A stretch of 64,000 nt of DNA, taken from positions 1 to 64,000 of the forward strand of contig NZ_JAERTZ010000021.1 of NCBI RefSeq assembly GCF_016746085.1, given 5' to 3'. This stretch comes from Zobellella iuensis. Lineage in GTDB: Bacteria > Pseudomonadota > Gammaproteobacteria > Enterobacterales > Aeromonadaceae. The notes beneath the pieces are model-generated. The model had not been told where the DNA came from. It saw only the letters and a list, made by a program, of their open reading frames with translations, and did not search any database. Position 1 is the stretch's first letter; each line of letters starts with the position of its first letter. Positions 8,285-16,036 of this stretch are shown here, one piece after another. A program made the translations under genes and the position numbers.

Positions 8285-9409
8285 TTATTGAGCCTCGTAT
8301 TCCGGGTTTGCCACCCGAACCAGAACTTCATCATGATAGCCAGTGATCACCCGGATCAGACCGCCCAGTTCACGGTCAAGCATGGGATCATTGGTGTCCA
8401 CTCGCAACGGGCGCCCATGAAGCGAGTTAAGCTTTGATTTGGTCGCCAGTAGCCAGATATTGTCGCGCCCCACGGCTCTGATCACCTGGGGACTGAGCTG
8501 CTGATTGCCACGGCCGAAAATATGGCCCTGGCCCCCGATCAGGGTGATCACCAGCTTGCATTTCTTATCCTTGATCCGTTCATACAGGCCTCTGGCGTCC
8601 AGATCCGAGGCAATCAGGCGTTTCTGGTACACCAGATCCACGCCCAACAGGGTATTCTCCAGGCCGAGCCGCTCCATCACCGCCGCCACTGTGGTGCCCG
8701 ATCCCATGATGTAATAACTGTCGTCCTCCATCCGCTCGATGATGTCATCGGCAATGTCGGTCAGCACCAGCTCGGCGGATTCCTTGCCGGCGACTTTCAC
8801 CGCCTGCACATAGTTGAGCTCGCCGGGAATCCGCATTTCACCATAACGGCGGGCCCGCACCCGCCCTTCCCGGAAGGCGGCTTCGTCGATATCCATTACG
8901 TCCGCTTCCACCAGGCTTACCGGCTCGCCGCGCACCAGCCTGGCCAGCAGCCGACCGGTGCCGGCCGGCGTCACCCCGTACACGCCGGAATGGATTTTCA
9001 CCCCGGCGGGAATGCCGAGCACGCAGAGCCGCTCCGGCACCTCGGCGCAGATGTCCCGGGCGGTGCCGTCACCACCGGCGAACAGCAGCAGATCGATGCC
9101 TTGTTCCAGCAACAGCGGCACCGCCCGGTGGGTATCCTCGGCGGTGCTGGGGCTGGCAGGCTGGTAACAGACGACAAAGGGCAAACCGAGGGCGTGGCAC
9201 ACCGTTTCGCCCATGTCACCGGCCACGGTATAAATCATAAGGTGATCTTTCAGCTCCGCCAGCTCCGCCAGGGCCAGGGCGCTTCGCTGCAGGGCACGGG
9301 GCTCGGCGCCCAGGGCCCGGGCCTGCTCGGCCAGGCCGTCACTGCCTTTCAGTGCCACGCTGCCGCCCAGGCCGGCCAACGGATTGATAATCAAGCCTAT
9401 CTTAAACAT
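8285..9409 (-). CDS. ATP-NAD kinase family protein
   Basis: A 374-residue protein of the NAD kinase/diacylglycerol kinase superfamily. It starts with MFKIGLIINPLAGLGG, has the nucleotide-binding motif FAGGDGTARD near residue 110, and the later segment IMGSGTTVAAVMERL. It is longer than true NAD kinase (about 290 residues) and belongs to the paralogous ATP-NAD kinase / AcoX-like group whose physiological substrate is not settled. A GAGG-containing ribosome site lies before the ATG. It sits between epmC and yfcL in one operon with gaps of 15 and 0 bases. Confidence 0.83.
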   Translation of the reverse strand: MFKIGLIINPLAGLGGSVALKGSDGLAEQARALGAEPRALQRSALALAELAELKDHLMIYTVAGDMGETVCHALGLPFVVCYQPASPSTAEDTHRAVPLLLEQGIDLLLFAGGDGTARDICAEVPERLCVLGIPAGVKIHSGVYGVTPAGTGRLLARLVRGEPVSLVEADVMDIDEAAFREGRVRARRYGEMRIPGELNYVQAVKVAGKESAELVLTDIADDIIERMEDDSYYIMGSGTTVAAVMERLGLENTLLGVDLVYQKRLIASDLDARGLYERIKDKKCKLVITLIGGQGHIFGRGNQQLSPQVIRAVGRDNIWLLATKSKLNSLHGRPLRVDTNDPMLDRELGGLIRVITGYHDEVLVRVANPEYEAQ

Positions 9410-9424
9410 CTCTGCCCTCAGCTC

Positions 9425-9949
9425 TCAGCCAAAATCCGCCGCCGTCAGCGCGGCTTGCCGGTAGTGGCGCTGCAATGCCGTCATAAAGGCCCGCGCCCGG
9501 GGGGGAAACCCCGCTTCCAGATAGCACAAGGCCTGCTGCCGCACCCGGGCCTTGAAGGCGTGGCGATCCGGCTCCACGCTGCCGTTGAGGTTGTCGCAAC
9601 TGACGTTGAAGGGAAAGCCGCAGCTGAGCGACAACGCCCACTCGATGGCCTGGGGTTTGACCTCCACCGCCTCGAACTGTTGCTGGGCCAGCGCATCACG
9701 GCCATCGGGATGGTACCAGTAGCCGTAATCCACCTGGGTGCGCCTGGCCTCCCCCGCCAGCAACCAGTGGGCCACTTCATGCAGGGCGCTGGCAAAAAAA
9801 CCATGAGCAAAAATAATGCGATGATGGCTTACTCCGGCGTCTGCCGGCAGGTAAATGGGCTCGTCATCCCCCAGCTCAAGGCAGGTATTGTACGTGTCGG
9901 CGAAGCATTGGTTAAACAGGAAAATCAGATCCCGGTAACAAAATGACAT
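9425..9949 (-). CDS. epmC: Elongation factor P hydroxylase EpmC
   Basis: A 174-residue protein similar along its length to E. coli EpmC (YfcM), which hydroxylates the beta-lysylated lysine of elongation factor P. Motifs GDDEPIYLPADAG, the metal-binding ALHEVAHW (HExxH), DYGYWYHPDGRDA and GFPFNVSCDNL are clear. epmA and epmB are not in the window. The N-terminus aligns with E. coli near its first residues, so the ATG at 9949 is well placed. However, it lies only a few bases beyond the U-run of a hairpin that looks like the aroC terminator, leaving almost no leader and no ribosome site. Confidence 0.93.
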   Translation of the reverse strand: MSFCYRDLIFLFNQCFADTYNTCLELGDDEPIYLPADAGVSHHRIIFAHGFFASALHEVAHWLLAGEARRTQVDYGYWYHPDGRDALAQQQFEAVEVKPQAIEWALSLSCGFPFNVSCDNLNGSVEPDRHAFKARVRQQALCYLEAGFPPRARAFMTALQRHYRQAALTAADFG

Positions 9950-9955
9950 AATAAA

Positions 9956-9979
9956 AGCGGCCCTCTGTTAAGGGCCGCT
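9956..9979 (-). terminator. Terminator-like hairpin between aroC and epmC
   Basis: Stem AGCGGCCCT / AGGGCCGCT, nine perfect pairs with a six-base loop. On the minus strand it runs into UUUUAUUAUG, whose last three bases are the epmC start codon. It could end the aroC transcript, or act as a structured leader on epmC. T-richness on the plus side also makes it symmetrical. Confidence 0.75.
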
Positions 9980-10027
9980 ATTTTACTCACTCGCGAGGGG
10001 TACACAAGAGGCGTGACGCCGTGGTTC

Positions 10028-10087
10028 GGTCGAATAAATTCGACCCTACGGGTGGGATCGTGCCGTGTTCGGTCGAATAAATTGACC
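10028..10087. repeat. Two copies of the GGTC...GACC hairpin repeat
   Basis: A perfect copy GGTCGAATAAATTCGACC is at 10028-10045, followed by CTACGGG. A second copy missing one base in its right arm is at 10071-10087, followed by CTACAG. The second one touches the aroC stop codon. Confidence 0.7.
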
Positions 10088-11170
10088 CTACAGCTTGGGC
10101 GTGCTGGTCACGACCTCGGCATTCTGCGCCCGGTTCAGCAGCAGGTGGTCGAGCAGCACTATGGCCAGCATCGCCTCGGCGATGGGCACGGCGCGGATGC
10201 CGACGCAGGGGTCGTGGCGGCCGCGGGTCACCATCTCGGTGGGGTTGCCTTCAACGTCGATGGTTTTGCCCGGCACCATGATGCTGGACGTCGGCTTGAG
10301 CGCAATGCTGGCGACGATGTCCTGGCCACTGGAAATGCCCCCCAATACCCCGCCCGCATGGTTGCTGGTAAAGCCTTCGGGGGTCATCTCATCCCGGTGC
10401 TCGGAGCCTTTCTGCTCGACCACTGCGAAGCCGTCGCCGATTTCCACGCCCTTGACCGCGTTGATGCTCATCAGGGCATGGGCGATGTCGGCGTCCAGCC
10501 GGTCGAACACCGGCTCGCCCAGGCCCACGGGCACGCCCTGGGCCACCACCTGGATCTTGGCACCGATGGAGTTGCCCTCTTTTTTCAGCTCGCGCATGTA
10601 TTCGTCGAGTTGCTCCAGCTTGCCCGCATCGGCAAAGAAGAAGGGGTTGGTCTCGATGATGCTTTGATCGAAGGCTTCCGCCTTGATCGGGCCGAGCTGG
10701 GTCAGGTGGGCATAGATGGACACGCCGAACCGGGCCAGCACCTTCTTGGCGATGGCGCCGGCCGCCACGCGCATGGCGGTTTCCCGCGCCGAGGAACGGC
10801 CGCCGCCGCGGTAGTCGCGGAAACCGTATTTCTGGTGGTAGGTGTAGTCGGCATGGCCCGGCCGGAACAGATCCTTGATGGCGGAGTAGTCCTGGGAGCG
10901 CTGATCGGTGTTTTCGATCAGCAGGCCGATGGAGGTGCCGGTGGTCTTGCCTTCGAACACGCCGCTCAGGATCTTGACCTGGTCCGCTTCCCGCCGCTGG
11001 GTGGTAAAGCGGGAGGTGCCGGGCTTGCGCCTGTCCAGATCCTGCTGCAGATCCGCCTCGCTGAGTTCGATGCCCGGGGGCACGCCGTCGACCACGGCGC
11101 CCAGGGCCGGGCCGTGGCTCTCGCCGAAGGTGGAGACACGAAAGAGGGTTCCGATACTGTTCCCTGCCAT
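10088..11170 (-). CDS. aroC: Chorismate synthase
   Basis: A 360-residue chorismate synthase, converting 5-enolpyruvylshikimate-3-phosphate to chorismate with reduced FMN, the last shikimate step. Signatures are [19 protein letters not shown] at the N-terminus, [18 protein letters not shown], and [19 protein letters not shown]. Length equals the E. coli enzyme. An AAGGAAAC ribosome site precedes the ATG. It follows prmB on the same strand with a 22-base gap, so prmB-aroC is probably cotranscribed, as in E. coli and Vibrio. Confidence 0.98.
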   Translation of the reverse strand: MAGNSIGTLFRVSTFGESHGPALGAVVDGVPPGIELSEADLQQDLDRRKPGTSRFTTQRREADQVKILSGVFEGKTTGTSIGLLIENTDQRSQDYSAIKDLFRPGHADYTYHQKYGFRDYRGGGRSSARETAMRVAAGAIAKKVLARFGVSIYAHLTQLGPIKAEAFDQSIIETNPFFFADAGKLEQLDEYMRELKKEGNSIGAKIQVVAQGVPVGLGEPVFDRLDADIAHALMSINAVKGVEIGDGFAVVEQKGSEHRDEMTPEGFTSNHAGGVLGGISSGQDIVASIALKPTSSIMVPGKTIDVEGNPTEMVTRGRHDPCVGIRAVPIAEAMLAIVLLDHLLLNRAQNAEVVTSTPKL

Positions 11171-11192
11171 TGATTCGTTTCCTTATATGAGA

Positions 11193-12113
11193 TTAAAACT
11201 GGTTCCGGAAGGGCAAAAGATCACGCCGGCTGATCACGAAAACGCCGTGGCCGCCCTTTTCAAACTCGACCCAGGACAGGGGCAGTTCGGGATAGGCGTC
11301 TTCCAGGTGGATCTGGCTGTTGCCCACTTCCACCACCAGCACGCCGTCGTCGGTCAAAAAGTCGCAGGCCTGGGCCAGCAGGCGGCGGGTAAAGTCCAGG
11401 CCGTCGCTGCCGGAAGCCAGCGCCAGCTCGGGCTCATGACGAAACTCCTCGGGCAGGTCGCTCATGTCCTCGTCGTCCACATAGGGCGGATTGGCCACGA
11501 TCAGATCATACCGGTCGCCGGCCGGCAGGGCCGCAAACAGGTCGGACTCGATGGGGATCACCTGTTGTTCGAGGCCATGGTTCTGGATATTGATCTCCGC
11601 CACGTCCAGCGCCTCCCGGGAAATATCCAGGGCGTCCACCTCGGCGTCGGGGAAGGCATGGGCCAGGGCGATGGCAATGCAGCCGGAACCGGTGCACAGG
11701 TCCATGATGCGCAGCGGGTCGTGGGCCAGCCAGGGCGCGAAACGGGTGTCGATGAGCTCGGCGATGGGCGAGCGCGGGATCAAGACCCGCTCGTCCACGT
11801 AAAACTCGTAACCGGCAAACCAGGCGGTGTGGGTGATATAGGGGGTGGGAATGCGCTGCTCTACCCGTTGTTGCAGGGCCTCCAGCAGTTGCTTGCGTTC
11901 ACTCGGCAGCAAGCGGGCATCGCGTACCTGGGGCGGGCAGTCCTGCGGCAGGTGCAACAACGGCAGCACCAGTTGTACCGCTTCATCCCAGGCGTTGTCG
12001 GTACCATGGCCGTAAAACAGGCCGGCCTGCTGGAAACGGCTGACGGCAAAGCGCAACCAGTCGCCGATGGTGTGCAGCTCGGTGAGCGCCTCATCATTAA
12101 AAAGCGTGTCCAA
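11193..12113 (-). CDS. prmB: Ribosomal protein L3 glutamine methyltransferase PrmB
   Basis: A 306-residue SAM-dependent methyltransferase that modifies a glutamine of ribosomal protein L3. The SAM-binding motif [20 protein letters not shown] and the N5-glutamine methyltransferase signature [12 protein letters not shown] are intact. The N-terminal helical domain (1-120) is of PrmB rather than PrmC type, and the aroC neighbourhood supports PrmB. It is divergent from smrB with only 50 bases between start codons. Confidence 0.96.
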   Translation of the reverse strand: MDTLFNDEALTELHTIGDWLRFAVSRFQQAGLFYGHGTDNAWDEAVQLVLPLLHLPQDCPPQVRDARLLPSERKQLLEALQQRVEQRIPTPYITHTAWFAGYEFYVDERVLIPRSPIAELIDTRFAPWLAHDPLRIMDLCTGSGCIAIALAHAFPDAEVDALDISREALDVAEINIQNHGLEQQVIPIESDLFAALPAGDRYDLIVANPPYVDDEDMSDLPEEFRHEPELALASGSDGLDFTRRLLAQACDFLTDDGVLVVEVGNSQIHLEDAYPELPLSWVEFEKGGHGVFVISRRDLLPFRNQF

Positions 12114-12163
12114 AACCCCTCCGCCTCGATAAAATGGCTGTTTTTGAATAATCGGACGCAGAC

Positions 12164-12688
12164 ATGACCACCACCTCCCCCCCCAAAGACGACGAAAAAG
12201 CGCTCTTTAAGGAGGCGGTGCAGGGTGTCCGCAAATTGAAGCAGGATACCATAAGTCCGCACCGGGCGCCGGTCAAGGTGAAAGCACAGCGGCAAATAGT
12301 GCGTAAAGACAGTGCCGAAGCCCATCCGTTTTCCGATATCTACGAGCCTTATCTGGATCAGGACGGCCCCACCCGTTTCCGGCAGCCGGAGACGTCCGCC
12401 CATGAGCTGAAAAAGCTGCGGCGGGGCGACTATGTACCGGATTTGTTTCTGGATTTGCACGGCCTGACCCAGGATCAGGCCAAGGAAGAGTTATCGGCCC
12501 TGCTGTTGGCGGCCCGCCGCCGGCACACCCGGTGCGTGTCCATCATGCACGGTCACGGCAAGCATATCCTGAAGCAACGGCTGCCGATGTGGCTGGCCCA
12601 GCATCCTCAGGTGCTGGCCTTTCATCAGGCCACCCGGGAATGGGGCGGCGACGCCGCCCTGCTGGTGCTGCTCAAGACCGACATCTGA
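12164..12688 (+). CDS. smrB: Ribosome rescue endonuclease SmrB
   Basis: A 174-residue protein with a C-terminal Smr domain (about 85-170): [19 protein letters not shown], the loop [15 protein letters not shown], and the end [13 protein letters not shown]. In E. coli SmrB cleaves mRNA at collided ribosomes. The N-terminal extension is charged and probably mediates ribosome contact (family knowledge). No downstream partner is coupled to it. It ends beside a cluster of GGTC...GACC hairpin repeats. Confidence 0.93.
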   Translation: MTTTSPPKDDEKALFKEAVQGVRKLKQDTISPHRAPVKVKAQRQIVRKDSAEAHPFSDIYEPYLDQDGPTRFRQPETSAHELKKLRRGDYVPDLFLDLHGLTQDQAKEELSALLLAARRRHTRCVSIMHGHGKHILKQRLPMWLAQHPQVLAFHQATREWGGDAALLVLLKTDI

Positions 12689-12704
12689 ACGCCGGAATCG
12701 ATAA

Positions 12705-12772
12705 GGTCCACTGATGGACCCTACGGCGGGTAGCACGGCGCCGGTTCGACGGAACCTCTGTAGGGTCGAACC
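12705..12772. repeat. GGTC...GACC hairpin repeats downstream of smrB
   Basis: GGTCCACTGATGGACC at 12705-12720 is followed by CTACGG. A wider inverted pair GGTTCGAC (12743-12750) / GTCGAACC (12765-12772) has a 14-base loop. These are the only candidates for transcription ends between convergent smrB and ytfK; neither has a U-run. Confidence 0.6.
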
Positions 12773-12779
12773 GTGGCCA

Positions 12780-12989
12780 TCAGGCGGTTTGCGGTTCCTG
12801 CAGACGACCAATCAAACTATTGATTTCCTGTACCGTGACCCGGTGACGCTCATCGGCATGAGCCGGCATCACCAGCATTCCCTTGGCATACAGGAAGGCG
12901 CCTCTGCCACGAATGTATAAACGTCCGCTGAAAAAGGTTTTTACATACTTGGCAATCAACAAAGGCTGATATTTATTAAAAATACGCAT
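12780..12989 (-). CDS. ytfK: YtfK family protein (DUF1107)
   Basis: A 69-residue protein matching E. coli YtfK in length and pattern (MRIFNKYQPLLIAKYVKTFF at the start, GRLYIRGRGAF in the middle). E. coli YtfK binds SpoT and tilts the stringent response toward ppGpp synthesis under phosphate and fatty-acid starvation; that role is assumed by homology. AGAGGTGA gives a ribosome site. The gene is co-directional with the upstream TIGR02808-type and sixA genes, but spacing suggests its own promoter. Confidence 0.85.
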   Translation of the reverse strand: MRIFNKYQPLLIAKYVKTFFSGRLYIRGRGAFLYAKGMLVMPAHADERHRVTVQEINSLIGRLQEPQTA

Positions 12990-13019
12990 GATTCACCTCT
13001 GCTTATTTCCTTATTATCA

Positions 13020-13532
13020 CTACCCTAAAGACCCGAGAAGGTGACAAGGCTGCTCATAATGGGGACGGACGTTGTGCGGCCCCTCCAGCCAGTTGAACAC
13101 GGGCGCCTGGCCTTGCTCGAGGATAATTTTGGCGATACCCGAGGTCACGAAAATCGGTGCCATGGTTGCCGGACACAGACTCTCGACCAGAAAACCGACC
13201 AGCGGCATGTGACTGACCACCAGCAGGTTGTCCTGCCGGTGCAGGTCGCCATAGGCCAGCAGCAGGCTGGCGGCAATGTCCGCATCGGCATTGGGAGTGA
13301 GTTCTTCGCAACACTCCACCTGGGTTCCCGTTATATGCTTGGATACCTGCTGCCAGGTTTGCCTGGTTCGCAGATAAGGACTGACCAGCACACGATCAAA
13401 CACCGGCACTTGCCGTGCCAGCCATTGCGCCATCAAACAGGTCTCATCCCTTCCCTGTCCGGTCAAAGGTCGTAAAGCATCACTGGATGCTTCCGGTGCC
13501 GCCTGGCCGTGGCGCATGATAAAGATATTCAT
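13020..13532 (-). CDS. sixA: Phosphohistidine phosphatase SixA
   Basis: A 170-residue histidine phosphatase. The catalytic RHG lies in MNIFIMRHGQA at the N-terminus, with downstream SPYLRTRQTWQ and VVSHMPLVGFL carrying the second arginine and histidine. SixA removes phosphate from histidine residues, in E. coli on the nitrogen PTS protein NPr and on ArcB. I use the ATG at 13532, because the alternative two codons earlier is GTG inside the ribosome site (GAGGTGGAG). Gene order smrB-ytfK-sixA, with ytfK inserted, is close to that of E. coli. Confidence 0.93.
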   Translation of the reverse strand: MNIFIMRHGQAAPEASSDALRPLTGQGRDETCLMAQWLARQVPVFDRVLVSPYLRTRQTWQQVSKHITGTQVECCEELTPNADADIAASLLLAYGDLHRQDNLLVVSHMPLVGFLVESLCPATMAPIFVTSGIAKIILEQGQAPVFNWLEGPHNVRPHYEQPCHLLGSLG

Positions 13533-13795
13533 CTCCACCTCACTTTCAGGCGAACCCCGCCTCTATAAACGGCGGGCATCATACCCCTGCGTTTCGTTAT
13601 GCTCAAGGATCCAGCTCACCTTTTAACCAAGCGGCGGGAACTCTTTTTTGTTCTTATCTTAGCTATAACATAAAGAACACAACTCCACCGAAAATCATTC
13701 GCTTTTTCGGACATGAGCACAGTCAGGCAGGTCAGTCAGGCTCCGGCAGCGTCAAAGTGTGCCCGGTGTTGATGACATTTTGGTGAAAAGCGGGC

Positions 13796-13906
13796 AAAAA
13801 AACTGGCCGGGAAGGCCAGTCAAAAAGATTACATACTAACGAGTGAACAGAAACCAGAATCTGAGATCACCCAGGTGATCATCAGCTTGTTGACGTGGCG
13901 CCAACG
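13796..13906 (-). ncRNA. Candidate FNR-activated small RNA (FnrS-like size and layout)
   Basis: No protein gene lies between sixA (starts 13532) and the small gene ending at 13966. On the minus strand there is, in order: a perfect FNR box (13941-13954), exactly 22 bases, a -10 element TATGCT (13918-13913), a predicted start near 13906, about 85 nt of leader with an internal hairpin (GATCACC / GGTGATC, 13865-13880), and a rho-independent terminator (ACTGGCC / GGCCAGT, 13802-13820) with seven U. Box centre to predicted start is 41.5 bases, the class II FNR geometry. The size of about 110 nt resembles E. coli FnrS, but I see only short matches such as ACGUCAA. Identity with FnrS is therefore not claimed. 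Confidence 0.65.
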
Positions 13907-13940
13907 GGTTTAAGCATAAGCACTCTGCCTGTTCGCCGGT

Positions 13941-13954
13941 TTGATCTTAATCAA
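13941..13954 (-). promoter_or_regulatory. Perfect FNR-type binding site
   Basis: The palindrome TTGATTAAGATCAA (minus strand) fits TTGAT-N4-ATCAA at all ten fixed bases. It is 22 bases upstream of TATGCT on the minus strand. It lies after the stop of the small gene 13966-14100, so it does not serve that gene. Confidence 0.8.
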
Positions 13955-13965
13955 CAAAGGCACAC

Positions 13966-14100
13966 TCAGCCTTTGCGCTTATCCATCCACATCAGGATAA
14001 GGCAGGTCACTACCGACACGCCGATAAAACCTGTCAAGAAAATCAATGGCATAGCGGTATAACCCAAGACATTCCAGATTAATTTTTCCAGTGCACTCAT
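13966..14100 (-). CDS. 44-residue single-span membrane protein, TIGR02808 type
   Basis: A short gene of 44 codons. It begins MSALEKLIWNVLGYTAMP, then one hydrophobic span (about residues 17-38) and a basic end WMDKRKG. This matches my memory of the TIGR02808 family of very short membrane proteins in Vibrio, Shewanella and Aeromonas; function unknown. The ribosome site TTGGAG lies 6 bases before the ATG. It is monocistronic on the minus strand. The predicted FNR-dependent RNA starts about 60 bases past its stop and is separately promoted. Confidence 0.7.
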   Translation of the reverse strand: MSALEKLIWNVLGYTAMPLIFLTGFIGVSVVTCLILMWMDKRKG

Positions 14101-14172
14101 AACATGCTCCAAGCAGATCCCGATGGGGGCAGTCTAGCAGAAGAGAACTGTCAGGCCTTGCGCAAGATCAAA

Positions 14173-14373
14173 TCAGGCCCGAAGCAGGGCATAACCCATA
14201 CCGCGGGCGCACACCAGCGACCAGCGCCGCCTGGCCATAAACAGGGGAAGTGCCGCCGGGCCGAACAGGCAGCCGAGCAGGGCCCAACGACGCGGCGGTA
14301 AGGCGCATTGCAGTGCGGCGATATAAAACAGCCCCCCAAACAAGGGTGCCACCAAGCTAAGAATAAGGATCAT
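14173..14373 (-). CDS. Small two-span membrane protein, unknown
   Basis: A 66-residue reading frame starting MILILSLVAPLFGGLFYIAA. It has two hydrophobic stretches (about 3-22 and 31-48) and an arginine-rich C-terminal part. The reason to believe it is a strong GGGAGGG ribosome site 6 bases before the ATG. I recognise no family. It precedes the TIGR02808-type gene by 72 bases on the same strand, so they may be cotranscribed. Composition matches the chromosome. Confidence 0.5.
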   Translation of the reverse strand: MILILSLVAPLFGGLFYIAALQCALPPRRWALLGCLFGPAALPLFMARRRWSLVCARGMGYALLRA

Positions 14374-14465
14374 GTACGGCCCTCCCAATCGCGCAAGATT
14401 AGCACAACCCAATTCCCCCTGTCATCATGCACACAAAACTCAATAAAAATGCACACAAAAAAATA

Positions 14466-14482
14466 AATCAATTAAATTGATT
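14466..14482. promoter_or_regulatory. 17-bp palindrome in AT-rich yeiH promoter region
   Basis: AATCAATTAAATTGATT is a perfect palindrome about an A, centred about 90 bases upstream of the yeiH-type start, in the AT-richest stretch of the area (14440-14520). Two direct copies of ATGCACACAAAA lie just upstream (near 14424 and 14449). It has the form of a LysR or MarR-type operator; which regulator uses it is unknown. Confidence 0.45.
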
Positions 14483-14564
14483 ATGAAACTAAAAAACTTC
14501 AATTTTTATTAATTAAATCACCGCCCTACACTGCCGCCATACCAGTTACGGAAAAGGGATGATC

Positions 14565-15551
14565 ATGCTTATCGTTATCCGGGGGATAGGTCTCGCCGCA
14601 CTGTTGGCGGCGGTCAGCATGATGTTGGCCCAACAATTCGGCACCGCCATCAGTCCCTTGATTTTCGCCATCCTGATTGGCCTGGTGTTGGGGAATGCCT
14701 TGCCGAACCTGGCCCGGCCAGGGTGGCAACCCGGCCTGGAGTTCTGCAAGAAAAGGCTGCTGCGTATCGGGGTTGCCTTTTACGGCATCCATATCACCCT
14801 GCAGCAAGTAGCCGAGGTCGGCGCCGGCGCCCTGGTGGTGGATGCGGTGATGCTGCTCTCCACCCTGGCACTGGCCTACTGGCTGGGCCGTCGCTGGCTG
14901 GGCCTGGATGCTACTACCAGCCTGCTGGTGGGCTCGGGATCGGCCATTTGCGGCGCCGCCGCCATCCTCGCCACCGAGCCGGTGGTCCGCGCCAAGCCCC
15001 AACAAACCACGGTGGCCGTGGGTACTGTGGTGCTGTTCGGCACCCTGGCTATGTTTGTCTATCCCATGCTCTATCCCTGGCTCGGGCTTTCCCCCCAGGC
15101 CATGGGCATCTATACCGGCGCAACCGTGCATGAAGTGGCACAAGTGGTTGCCGCCGGCACCGCCATGGGCGATGATGTGGCGCAAACGGCGGTGATCGCC
15201 AAACTGACCCGGGTAATGATGCTGGCGCCGGTGCTGCTGGTGCTCGGCAGCTGGCTCGGTCGCAAAAGCGGCACCCAGGCGGTACGCGCGCCCCTCCCCT
15301 GGTTTGCCTTCGGTTTTATCGCCGTGGTGGTATGCAATTCTCTGCTGAGTCTGCCGCCGATCTGGGTCGCCATCATCAAGCATCTCGATACCTGGGCCCT
15401 GACCATGGCGATGGCGGCGCTGGGACTGGGTACCCGGCTCGGCGGGCTCGGGTCGGTAGGCTGGAAGCCGCTGGTACTGGCCGCCATCCTGTTCTTGCAT
15501 TTAGTGGTCAGCGGGCTGATAGTGACCCATATGGCGACATCCTGGCTGTAG
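14565..15551 (+). CDS. yeiH: YeiH family putative sulfate/anion exporter
   Basis: A 328-residue membrane protein of the UPF0324/YeiH family with about ten hydrophobic segments. Signatures are GLVLGNALPNLARPGWQPGLEFCKKRLLRIGVAFYG, GSGSAICGAAAILATEPVV and TGATVHEVAQVVAAG. Family members are annotated as putative sulfate exporters; transport has not been demonstrated broadly. Two ATGs are available (14559, 14565). The AAGGG ribosome site is correctly spaced only for the second. A universal-stress gene follows 41 bases downstream with its own strong ribosome site, probably in the same transcript. Confidence 0.87.
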   Translation: MLIVIRGIGLAALLAAVSMMLAQQFGTAISPLIFAILIGLVLGNALPNLARPGWQPGLEFCKKRLLRIGVAFYGIHITLQQVAEVGAGALVVDAVMLLSTLALAYWLGRRWLGLDATTSLLVGSGSAICGAAAILATEPVVRAKPQQTTVAVGTVVLFGTLAMFVYPMLYPWLGLSPQAMGIYTGATVHEVAQVVAAGTAMGDDVAQTAVIAKLTRVMMLAPVLLVLGSWLGRKSGTQAVRAPLPWFAFGFIAVVVCNSLLSLPPIWVAIIKHLDTWALTMAMAALGLGTRLGGLGSVGWKPLVLAAILFLHLVVSGLIVTHMATSWL

Positions 15552-15592
15552 TCACCGGCGAACACGACGCCGCCGGTTAAAAGGAGGCGGAG

Positions 15593-16036
15593 ATGCCCTA
15601 TCGTAATATTCTGGTGGCCCTGGAGCTGAACCACAGGGAAAAGCCTTTGCTGAAGCGGGCGGTGGAACTGGCGGAATGCTACCAGGCCGGGCTGCATATC
15701 GTCCATGTGGAGCCGGACGTCAGCGGCATCTACGTGGGCAGCCTGAACATGGATCTGCGCCAGCTCAAGATGAAGCTGCGGCTGGAAAGCGGCCACGAGA
15801 TCATGCAGATGCTCAAGGACGCCCAGCATCAGGTGGCCAGTGTCTCTCTGCCGAGTGGCGATGTCCGCCAGGCGGTGCGCCTGGCGGTAAAGGAAAAAAA
15901 CGCCGATCTGCTGATCTGCGGCCACCAGCTCGAGCATCATTTCCTGGGTCATCTTTTCTCCCACACCGTGGGTTTTCTCGATATCAGCAACTGCGACCTG
16001 CTGGTGGTCAAGTTGTCCGACACCAGCGGAGACTAA
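15593..16036 (+). CDS. Universal stress protein, UspA type
   Basis: A 147-residue Usp-fold protein starting MPYRNILVALELNHREKPLL. The C-terminal region CGHQLEHHFLGHLFSH replaces the GxxG-x9-G(S/T) nucleotide loop, as in E. coli UspA itself, so it probably does not bind ATP. Ribosome site AAAGGAGG. It is convergent with the nitroreductase gene and overlaps its end by 4 bases (stops interlock), with no terminator between. Confidence 0.9.
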   Translation: MPYRNILVALELNHREKPLLKRAVELAECYQAGLHIVHVEPDVSGIYVGSLNMDLRQLKMKLRLESGHEIMQMLKDAQHQVASVSLPSGDVRQAVRLAVKEKNADLLICGHQLEHHFLGHLFSHTVGFLDISNCDLLVVKLSDTSGD

